Source: an uncultured Nitrosomonadales bacterium
Lineage (GTDB): Bacteria; Pseudomonadota; Gammaproteobacteria; Burkholderiales; Methylophilaceae
Direction: 5' to 3'
DNA: 9,267 bases
Assembly (NCBI GenBank): GCA_946481065.1
Contig: CAMLMA010000074.1
Coordinates: forward strand, 1-9,267
The notes beneath the pieces were generated by a model. That model was not told where the DNA came from. It was given only the letters and a program-made list of their open reading frames with translations, and searched no databases. Positions 1-6,601 of this stretch are shown here, piece after piece; the first letter of the stretch is position 1, and each line of letters starts with the position of its first letter. A program made the translations under genes and the position numbers.

Positions 1-389
1 CCGGCCGCAAGAAGAACATGTTCATCACCTCCTATGGCCGCAATGTGGCGCCGGAGTGGGTGGAGCGCGAACTGGTGCTGACCGCGCCGATCGCGCAAGC
101 GGCCTTGTTCGGCGAAGGCCGGCCATGGAACACCGCGATCATCGTGCCGCGCAAGTCGGCGGATGGCCAGGTGGCCCAGATCGAAGACATCGAGCAGGCC
201 GTGGCACAAGTCAACGCCAGCCTGCCGGACTATGCCCGGATCGGCATGTGGGTGTTCGCCGAGGCGCCGTTCAGCGTCGCCAACGACCAGCTCACGCCCA
301 ATGGCCGGTTGCGCCGCGCGCACATCTGGCAACAGCACGAATCCAAAATCGTTTCATTGTATGAGGAAGCACTCAATGCCGTTCTATGA
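1..389 (+). CDS. AMP-dependent acyl ligase (ANL superfamily), C-terminal part only
   Basis: This is the 3' end of a gene that begins before the window; the frame is open from base 3, so the Met at 18 is internal. The first visible residues, GRKKNMFITSYGRNVAPEWVE, match the hinge and start of the mobile C-terminal domain of ANL enzymes (acyl-CoA synthetases and other adenylating ligases). These make an acyl-adenylate from a carboxylic acid and ATP, then transfer the acyl group to a thiol or other acceptor. About 128 residues are visible, the usual size of this domain. At the A10 motif, where most family members have a catalytic Lys (PxxxGKxxR), this protein reads LTPNGRLRR, so the Lys is an Arg (codon 306-308). 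The gene overlaps the next by 14 nt, which suggests coupled expression with the HDO protein and the SDR. The superfamily assignment is strong. The substrate cannot be told because the adenylation domain is outside the window. Confidence 0.85.
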   Translation, partial: GRKKNMFITSYGRNVAPEWVERELVLTAPIAQAALFGEGRPWNTAIIVPRKSADGQVAQIEDIEQAVAQVNASLPDYARIGMWVFAEAPFSVANDQLTPNGRLRRAHIWQQHESKIVSLYEEALNAVL

Positions 390-1056
390 CACCCTGCTGG
401 CCGCGACCGCAAGCGAGCGCCAGCAACTGCAGACCCTGCCCCTGCTGCAAGCCGGGGCAGCCGGCGCGGTGAGCCGGGAGGCCTATGTCGCCTTCCTCAC
501 CGAAGCCTATCATCACGTCAAGCACACCGTGCCCCTGCTCATGGCCTGCGGCGCGCGCTTGCCAGAACGCTACGAATGGCTGCGTGAAGGCATCGCCGAA
601 TACATCGAGGAAGAGACCGGCCATCAGGAGTGGGTGCTCAACGACATCGCCGCCTGCGGCGCCGACAAGGAGGCCGTACGTCACGGCCGCCCGGGGCTCG
701 CCACCGAACTCATGGTGGCCTACGCCTACGACATGGTGGCGCGGGTCAACCCCATCGGCTTCTTCGGCATGGTGCTCGTGCTCGAAGGCACCAGCACCGC
801 CATCGCCTCGCAGGCTGGCGAAGCCATCCAGCGTAGCCTGAAGCTCGACAACCGCGCCTTCACCTACCTGACCTCGCATGGCGCGCTGGATGTCGGCCAC
901 ACCGAGTTCTACGCCAACCTGGTCAACCGCATCACCGACGAAGCCGACCAGCAGCAGCTGATCCATGCGGCCAAAGTGTTCTACAAACTCTATGGCGATA
1001 TCTTCCGCGATCTCGCCGACCGTTTCCTGGCGCAGCCAGCGCGGGAGGCCGCATGA
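376..1056 (+). CDS. Heme-oxygenase-like diiron oxidase (HDO)/TenA-like fold protein
   Basis: This is a 226-residue soluble, all-helical protein with no signal peptide. The start at 376 is chosen because GAGGAAG lies 6 nt upstream; an upstream ATG in the same frame (163) would run far into the ligase gene. It has the ligand pattern of heme-oxygenase-like diiron oxidases: a Glu-rich helix 75-80 followed by His83, Glu137 in VLEGTS, and His168-x3-Asp172-x2-His175. The last triad has the same spacing as in CADD and SznF. Known HDOs perform O2-dependent oxidation, such as decarboxylation of fatty acids to alkenes (UndA), N-oxygenation (SznF) or C-C cleavage (BesC). Annotation pipelines often call such proteins TenA-like or iron-containing redox enzymes. 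I see no TenA thiaminase active-site Cys. It sits between an acyl ligase and an SDR, overlapping both, so an acyl or carboxylate substrate is likely but inferred. Confidence 0.8.
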   Translation: MPFYDTLLAATASERQQLQTLPLLQAGAAGAVSREAYVAFLTEAYHHVKHTVPLLMACGARLPERYEWLREGIAEYIEEETGHQEWVLNDIAACGADKEAVRHGRPGLATELMVAYAYDMVARVNPIGFFGMVLVLEGTSTAIASQAGEAIQRSLKLDNRAFTYLTSHGALDVGHTEFYANLVNRITDEADQQQLIHAAKVFYKLYGDIFRDLADRFLAQPAREAA

Positions 1057-1859
1057 GACTTCAGGGTAAGCGCATCCTCATGACTGGCGCCACCGGCGGC
1101 ATCGGCCACCATCTGGCCATCATGCTCGCCGGCGAGGGCGCGGAACTGGCGCTGGTGGATATCGATGCCCAGCGGCTCAAGACCTTTTCCCATGCCATCG
1201 CCGCCAAGGGCGGCAAGGCCGTGGAGATCGTCGCCGATTTCAATCATGCGCATGCGGCCCAGGGCGTGGTCGACGCGGCACTGCAACAGCTGGGCGGCGT
1301 CGATATGCTGGTCAACAACGCCGGTGTGATGGATTTCATCGCCTTCGAGCAGCAGAGCCCTGAACGCATCGCGCAGATGGTGCAGATCAACCTGACGGTA
1401 CCCATGCAGCTCGCGCGTGCCGTGTTGCCTGGCATGCAGGCCCGTAACAGCGGCCAGATCGTCAACATCGGCTCCATCTTCGGCTCGCTCGGTTTTCCGC
1501 ACTATGCGACCTACTGCGCGACCAAGTTCGCCATGCGCGGCTTCTCGCAGGCCTTGCGCCGCGAGCTCGCCGATACCGCGCTCAAGGTGACTTACGTCGC
1601 GCCACGCGCGGTGAAGACCCCGCTCAACGACGAGGCCACACGCCAGATGCTGGCCGCTGCCAAGATCGCCATGGACGAGCCGCAAGTGGTCGCCGGTCAG
1701 ATCCTGCAGGCCATCCTCGCCCAGCGCGAGGAGTGCTATATCGGCCAGCCGGAATCCTTCTTCGCCTGGCTCAACGGCGTGCTGCCGAAGGTCGTCAGCC
1801 GCGGCCTGCGCAAGCAGACGCGTCTTGCCCGGCCCTACGCGCAGCGCACGCCTTCCTGA
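1053..1859 (+). CDS. Short-chain dehydrogenase/reductase (classical SDR)
   Basis: This 268-residue NAD(P)H-dependent oxidoreductase has a Rossmann fold. The glycine-rich cofactor motif TGATGGIG is at residues 11-18 and the structural NNAG at 88-91. The catalytic tetrad is complete: Asn113, Ser141, and Tyr154 and Lys158 in YCATK. Asp36 at the end of the second beta strand (LVDID) hints at NAD(H) rather than NADP(H), but this is a weak call. The C-terminus (about 235-268) is longer and more basic than the core needs, with aromatic and Arg/Lys residues, and may touch membrane or a partner. The start ATG overlaps the stop of the HDO gene (ATGA), indicating translational coupling. In this cassette it would reduce or oxidise the carbonyl or alcohol product of the ligase/HDO steps. 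The family is certain; the substrate is unknown. Confidence 0.9.
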   Translation: MRLQGKRILMTGATGGIGHHLAIMLAGEGAELALVDIDAQRLKTFSHAIAAKGGKAVEIVADFNHAHAAQGVVDAALQQLGGVDMLVNNAGVMDFIAFEQQSPERIAQMVQINLTVPMQLARAVLPGMQARNSGQIVNIGSIFGSLGFPHYATYCATKFAMRGFSQALRRELADTALKVTYVAPRAVKTPLNDEATRQMLAAAKIAMDEPQVVAGQILQAILAQREECYIGQPESFFAWLNGVLPKVVSRGLRKQTRLARPYAQRTPS

Positions 1860-1906
1860 CGCCAACTTTGCTTGAAGCCCACTATTTGACAGAGGACTAG
1901 AACGAT

Positions 1907-2551
1907 ATGAAGAACCTACTCGCGATACTGACCATGCTGCTGACCTTCGGGGCAGTCCAGACCACAGCACAGGCTGAAGACAAGCTCGACCCCGCGATCG
2001 TGCAGTTGCAGCACGACTGGGCGCGCGTCAATTACCAGGTCCCCGAGAAAGCGCAGGAAGAAGCATTCAAGGCGCTCACGGAACAGGCCCACCAGGTCAC
2101 CGCCAACAGCCCCAACCAGCCCGAAGCCATGATCTGGGAAGCGATCGTGCTCAGCGGCTATGCCAAGGCCAAGGGTGGCCTCGGCGCGCTGAAATATGCC
2201 GAGAAAGCCCGTGACCTGCTGCTCGAGGCCGAGAAGTTGAATCCGCAGGCGCTGCACGGCTCGGCCTACACCACGCTGGGTTCGCTGCACTACAAGGTAC
2301 CGGGCTGGCCGATCGGCTTCGGCAACAAGAAGAAGGCCAAGGCCTATCTGGAGAAAGCCCTGCAGATGAACCCGACCGGCATCGACCCGAATTATTTCTA
2401 TGCCGACTTCCTGCTGGAGCAGGGTGACAAGGCGGGCGCGATCGAATACTTCAACAAGGCGCTGGCTGCCCCCGCACGCCCCGGTCGCGAGGATGCCGAT
2501 GCTGGCCGCAAGCGCGACATCGAAGCCGGCCTGAAGCGCGCGCAGGAATAA
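1907..2551 (+). CDS. Exported tetratricopeptide-repeat protein, periplasmic
   Basis: This 214-residue protein has a typical Sec signal peptide: Lys2, a hydrophobic core at about 4-17, and a likely cleavage after AQA at residue 23. There is no lipobox Cys, so it should be soluble in the periplasm. The mature part is helical with TPR-like units at about 72-113, 118-155 (with a short GWPIGFGNK insertion) and 161-190; Leu-Asn-Pro or Met-Asn-Pro turns end the first two. A Shine-Dalgarno AGAGGA at 1891-1896 supports the start. It follows the SDR by 47 bases and precedes the YejM-like gene by 33, so it probably belongs to the same transcript. TPR proteins are scaffolds; here it could bind the periplasmic domains of the three membrane transferases downstream. 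That partnership is inferred from gene order only. Confidence 0.85.
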   Translation: MKNLLAILTMLLTFGAVQTTAQAEDKLDPAIVQLQHDWARVNYQVPEKAQEEAFKALTEQAHQVTANSPNQPEAMIWEAIVLSGYAKAKGGLGALKYAEKARDLLLEAEKLNPQALHGSAYTTLGSLHYKVPGWPIGFGNKKKAKAYLEKALQMNPTGIDPNYFYADFLLEQGDKAGAIEYFNKALAAPARPGREDADAGRKRDIEAGLKRAQE

Positions 2552-2584
2552 TTACAACAACACCGAAAGACCTGGAAGATATCG

Positions 2585-4549
2585 ATGACGGCTCCTGATT
2601 CCCGACGCGCAGCGTCGGTGCTTTACTTTGTCCTGACCTACCTGCTGCTGTGCTGGCTCAACCTGGCCAACATCGACTGGGAGCTATTGCATCACAACGG
2701 CTTCAGCGGCGCGCTGTTCCTGGTCAACGCCTACGCCAGCTATAACTTCATGTATCTGCTGCCAGCGCTGCTGCTGACCTGGCTCGCCAGCCGGCCACTG
2801 TGGTGGCGCTGGACAGGCAAGCCAGCCCTGGCGTCGCAAGCCGGTATCGTCATGGCGATAGCGGCAGGTACCCTGACCACGCTGTTCTTCTATGCCAATG
2901 CCAAGCTGCACATGCTGTACGGCATGTATATCAACGGTTTCGTGCTCAACCTGGTGACCACACCCGGCGGTCTCGAATCGATGGGCGGCAGCGATGCGTC
3001 CAACGTCGGCTTTGCCCTCATCGCCGGCGGTTTCCTGCTGCTGCAGGTCGGGTTGTACGTCGTCAGTCGCCTGGTCGTCAGCATCACGGGTTGGACGCCA
3101 CCCCAACGCCGCCGCCTGTTGACGACGCTGACGGCGGTGTTCCTGCTGTCGACCGTGGCTGACCGGGCATCGTATGCCTACCAGAACGCGTTCAGCGATT
3201 CCGAGATCCTGTCGCTGAGCCAGGGCGTGCCTTATTACACGGGATTCACTTCGCGTCATTTCTTCCGCATGCTGGGATTCAACATCTCGCCGCAGGAAAA
3301 GGTCGTCAGCATCAAGGGCGAACTCAACTATCCGCTGCATGCGCTCAACGTCAGCAAGCCGGCCAAGCCCTACAACGTCGTCTGGCTGGTCTCCGAATCC
3401 TGGCGCGCCGACACGCTGACGCCGGACATCATGCCGGCCACCAGCGCTTTCGCCGCCAAGGCGCAGGATTTCAAACTCAACTACAGCGGCGGCAACGGTA
3501 CGCGCATCGGCGTGTTCAGCATGATGACCGGCGTCCCCGGCAGCTACTGGCCGGTGTTCCTGCAGTCGCACCGCAGTGCGGCGATGATCGACGTGCTGCA
3601 GCAGCAGGATTACCAGATGTCTTTCTACACCAGCGCGCGTTTCTCCTATCCTGAGTTCGATCAGAGCATCTTCAGCAAGGTACCGAAGGACCAGCTGCAC
3701 TGGATCGATGCGCCGCTCGCCGGCTGGGAAAAGGACCGCAAGAACGTCGGCGACATGCTGCAGTTCATCGACCAGCGCGATCCGTCGCGGCCGTTCTTCA
3801 CCTTCATGTTCTTCGAGTCACCGCATGCGCGCTATTACTTCCCGCCGGAGAGCGTGATCCGCAAGCCTTACCGCGACGACATCAATTACGCGACCATGGA
3901 CCGCGGCTCGCTCAAGGGCGACATGACCCTGATCAAGAACCGCTACCTGAACGCCGTGCATCATCTCGACAGCCAGTTCCAGCGCGTCTTCGATTATCTT
4001 GAGGCACATCAGCTGCTGGATAGCACCATCGTCGTCGCCGTCGGCGACCACGGCGAGGAGTTCATGGAGCATGGCTACTGGGGCCATAACTCGACCTTCT
4101 CTGACCAGCAGACGCGTACGCCGCTGGTATTGTGGATGCCGGGCCAAAAGCCGGCCGTGCACGAGGAGCTGACCAGCCACCTCGACCTGCCGGCGACCAT
4201 CATGCCGCGGCTGGGTGTGACCAATCCGGCCAGCGATTATTCCGTGGGCCATGACCTCTTGTCCGGCGTGCATCGCGATCACGTCATCCTCAGCGACTGG
4301 TCGAGTGTCGGATACAAGGACAGCCAGGTGAAGATCCGTCTGCCGATGAACGCCGGCGGTTTCGCCAGCAAGCAGATCACCGGTCCGCATGACGAGATGC
4401 TGAACATCGCCGATGCCCAGAGCCGGTTCAAGGTCGCGCAGCCGGAGCTTGTCGACATGATGCGCGAGCTGGGCAAATTCTCGGTCAAGGCATCCGCTAA
4501 AACGCAGACAAAAGTGGCGTCGACGCCAGCACAAGAGCAGGCTCCATGA
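2585..4549 (+). CDS. YejM/PbgA-like inner-membrane sulfatase-superfamily protein
   Basis: This 654-residue protein has about five membrane segments (roughly 13-30, 52-70, 84-103, 141-163, 176-192), a linker, and a large periplasmic alkaline-phosphatase-fold domain from about 262. The N-terminal part resembles the DUF3413 region of E. coli YejM (PbgA/LapC), and PASDYSxGxDLL at 548-559 closely matches YejM. YejM controls LPS synthesis by sensing LPS and acting through LapB and FtsH on LpxC; it has also been linked to cardiolipin. This copy keeps an apparently complete active site: Glu271 (SESW), Thr306 (GGNGT) as expected nucleophile, and Asp488-His489 (GDHGEE), with His501 nearby. It could therefore be a working hydrolase or transferase. 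The C-terminal 20 residues are Lys/Gln/Ala/Pro-rich and probably disordered. GGAAG at 2574-2578 supports the start; the stop overlaps the next start (ATGA). Confidence 0.8.
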   Translation: MTAPDSRRAASVLYFVLTYLLLCWLNLANIDWELLHHNGFSGALFLVNAYASYNFMYLLPALLLTWLASRPLWWRWTGKPALASQAGIVMAIAAGTLTTLFFYANAKLHMLYGMYINGFVLNLVTTPGGLESMGGSDASNVGFALIAGGFLLLQVGLYVVSRLVVSITGWTPPQRRRLLTTLTAVFLLSTVADRASYAYQNAFSDSEILSLSQGVPYYTGFTSRHFFRMLGFNISPQEKVVSIKGELNYPLHALNVSKPAKPYNVVWLVSESWRADTLTPDIMPATSAFAAKAQDFKLNYSGGNGTRIGVFSMMTGVPGSYWPVFLQSHRSAAMIDVLQQQDYQMSFYTSARFSYPEFDQSIFSKVPKDQLHWIDAPLAGWEKDRKNVGDMLQFIDQRDPSRPFFTFMFFESPHARYYFPPESVIRKPYRDDINYATMDRGSLKGDMTLIKNRYLNAVHHLDSQFQRVFDYLEAHQLLDSTIVVAVGDHGEEFMEHGYWGHNSTFSDQQTRTPLVLWMPGQKPAVHEELTSHLDLPATIMPRLGVTNPASDYSVGHDLLSGVHRDHVILSDWSSVGYKDSQVKIRLPMNAGGFASKQITGPHDEMLNIADAQSRFKVAQPELVDMMRELGKFSVKASAKTQTKVASTPAQEQAP

Positions 4550-6534
4550 GCGCCGTCACGCAGACGCCGGGCCAGACTCGCGCATTCACGCGGCCATTGC
4601 CGTTCGTGCTGGTCTTGAGCCTGGTGGCTGTCAGCTGCTGGACGCTGCTGCGGCTGTTTCTCTGGCTCGAAGTCGGGCCGGAGGAGCTGACCCTGCGTGA
4701 ATCCGCCAGCAGTTTCCTGCTAGGCAGCTGGTTCGATCTATGGACGCTGGCTTACCTGGTCAGCCCGCTGTTGCTGGTGTCGAGCCTGCTCGGCAACCGC
4801 CTGCGCGCTTCGTTCACGATGCAGGTGGTACGTTGCGGCGTACTCTGGCTGGCGGTGGCTGCGCTGTTATTCGGCATCACCGCCGAATACCTGTTCTGGC
4901 AGGAATTCACCACCCGCTTCAATTTCATCGCCATCGACTACCTGATCTATACCAATGAAGTCATCGGCAATATCCAGGAATCGTATCCGGTCGGCGTGAT
5001 CCTGGGCGTGATCGGCCTCATCTCTGCGTTGGTGGTCTGGCTTTGCCGGCAGTACGTGCAATTCGATAACGCGCCGCGCAGTGGCATCCAGCGCCTGCGC
5101 TTGCTAGGTATCGCGCTGATCCTGCCTTTGGCCGCCAACATCGTCGCCGATCTCGACCAGACCAGGCTCGGCGGCAACAACTACGCGCAGGAACTCGCGG
5201 GGAACGGCCTCTATACCTTAGCGGCCGCCATGCGCAGGAATGACCTCGACTACGACCGTTTCTACCAGACCATGCCGAAGACCGTCGCCCAGCAGACGCT
5301 GGATGCGCTCGGCCTGCGCCGCGACCCGGCGGCCAAACTGGTGCGTTATCTCAGGCCGCAGGAAGCGTCCATGGGGCCGTTCTACAAGCGGCCGCGCAAT
5401 GTCGTGCTGATCACGGTGGAAAGCCTGTCCGCCCGTTATCTCGGCGCCTACGGCAATACCCAAAAGCTGACACCCAACCTCGATCGCCTGGCCAACGAGG
5501 GCTACCGTTTCGACAAGCTCTACGCCACCGGCACGCGCACCGTGCGCGGGCTGGAAGCGCTCTCACTCGGTACGCCGCCAGTGCCGGGCCAGGCCATCGT
5601 GCGTCGACCCCATAACCAGCACCTGGCCACCGTCGGCGAATATCTCGAAGCCCAGCATTACACGACGCAGTTCATCTACGGCGGCTACGGCTATTTCGAC
5701 AACATGAACGCCTACTTCAGGGGCAACGACTATCAGGTGATCGACCGCACAGATTTCGATCCCAAGCACATCGCCGCCGAGAACATCTGGGGCGTCGCCG
5801 ACGAGAGCCTGTTCGACAACACCTTGCACGTGCTTGACCAGGATGCCGCGAAACAGCGGCCGTTCTTCGTGCAGATCATGACCACCAGCAACCACAGGCC
5901 CTATACCTTCCCCGCAGGCCGCATCGACCTGCCGCAGGGCACACGCAAGTCCGCGGTGAAATACACCGATTACGCCATCGGCCGCTTCATCGCGCAAGCC
6001 AGCACCAAACCCTGGTTCGACGATACGCTGTTCGTCATCGTCGCCGACCACTGCGCATCGGTCGCAGGCAAGACCAGCCTGCCGGTGGACAAGTACCACA
6101 TCCCGATGATCTTCTATGCGCCGCAGCTGTTGAAGCCAGGCCGCCATACCCTGCTGGCGAGCCAGATCGACCTCGCGCCGACGCTGCTCGACTTGCTCGG
6201 TGCCCGCGGCAGCGAGCAGTTCTTCGGGCAGAACCTTTTCGACACGGCGCACTACGAGGAAAGGGCTTTCATCAGCAACTATCAGTCGCTCGGCTATTAC
6301 AAGCGTGATAGGCTCGTCGTCCTCTCGCCGAAGCAGGAAGTCGAGACCTTCAAGGTCGATCCGGACAGCTTCCAGACAACGCCTGATCGCCCGGAACCTG
6401 AACTGCTGAGAGAGGCGATCGCCTACTACCAGACGGCATCCGAAGCCTACAAGAACGGCGGCCTGCGCGAACGTGCGCTACAGGTGGAACAGGAAGCGCT
6501 GCCGCGGCGGACCATGGTCGGCATCGCTCGATGA
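4546..6534 (+). CDS. LtaS/OpgB-like phosphoglycerol-transferase-family membrane enzyme
   Basis: This 662-residue protein has about five membrane segments (roughly 18-41, 62-82, 92-113, 147-167, 184-202) and a periplasmic sulfatase-fold domain from about 284. The expected metal and nucleophile residues are present: Glu292 (TVESL), Thr332 (GTRTVRG), Asp501-His502 (ADHC), and His450 (TSNH) near the substrate. The family (COG1368-type) includes lipoteichoic acid synthase, which uses phosphatidylglycerol as donor, and OpgB, which adds phosphoglycerol to periplasmic glucans. In a Gram-negative cell a glucan or lipid glycerophosphate transferase is the likeliest role, but the acceptor cannot be read from the sequence. 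The segment FNFIAIDYLIYTNEVIGNI (125-143) is a periplasmic loop after the third membrane helix. A Glu/Arg-rich helical tail covers about 615-655. The start overlaps the YejM-like stop by 4 nt, so the two are translationally coupled. Confidence 0.82.
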   Translation: MSAVTQTPGQTRAFTRPLPFVLVLSLVAVSCWTLLRLFLWLEVGPEELTLRESASSFLLGSWFDLWTLAYLVSPLLLVSSLLGNRLRASFTMQVVRCGVLWLAVAALLFGITAEYLFWQEFTTRFNFIAIDYLIYTNEVIGNIQESYPVGVILGVIGLISALVVWLCRQYVQFDNAPRSGIQRLRLLGIALILPLAANIVADLDQTRLGGNNYAQELAGNGLYTLAAAMRRNDLDYDRFYQTMPKTVAQQTLDALGLRRDPAAKLVRYLRPQEASMGPFYKRPRNVVLITVESLSARYLGAYGNTQKLTPNLDRLANEGYRFDKLYATGTRTVRGLEALSLGTPPVPGQAIVRRPHNQHLATVGEYLEAQHYTTQFIYGGYGYFDNMNAYFRGNDYQVIDRTDFDPKHIAAENIWGVADESLFDNTLHVLDQDAAKQRPFFVQIMTTSNHRPYTFPAGRIDLPQGTRKSAVKYTDYAIGRFIAQASTKPWFDDTLFVIVADHCASVAGKTSLPVDKYHIPMIFYAPQLLKPGRHTLLASQIDLAPTLLDLLGARGSEQFFGQNLFDTAHYEERAFISNYQSLGYYKRDRLVVLSPKQEVETFKVDPDSFQTTPDRPEPELLREAIAYYQTASEAYKNGGLRERALQVEQEALPRRTMVGIAR

Positions 6535-6601
6535 CCGCTTCCGTATCGGCCAGCGAATAAGAAAACAAGCGAACGAGGCTACCAGCCAATAAGACGAAAA
6601 G

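Noticed and set aside
163..375. Upstream ATG start for the HDO gene
   Set aside because: It would overlap the ligase over more than 200 bases in another frame and gives a low-complexity extension; the start at 376 has a good ribosome site and the right length.
1886..1891. Perfect TTGACA box upstream of the TPR gene
   Set aside because: No -10 box at 16-18 bases; the position would fall inside the coding region.
990..1970. Long minus-strand frame opposite the SDR gene
   Set aside because: It is the complement of a clear SDR with a full catalytic tetrad; long antisense frames are expected at this GC content. The same holds for those at 2684-3700, 3818-4534, 5563-6252 and 7253-8044.
1907..2551. 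TPR protein as LapB
   Set aside because: It has a cleavable signal peptide, no membrane anchor and no rubredoxin-like Cys motif, and it is much shorter than LapB.
6531..6560. Nine-codon frame overlapping the LtaS-like stop as ATGA
   Set aside because: Too short to support, with no ribosome site; probably chance.
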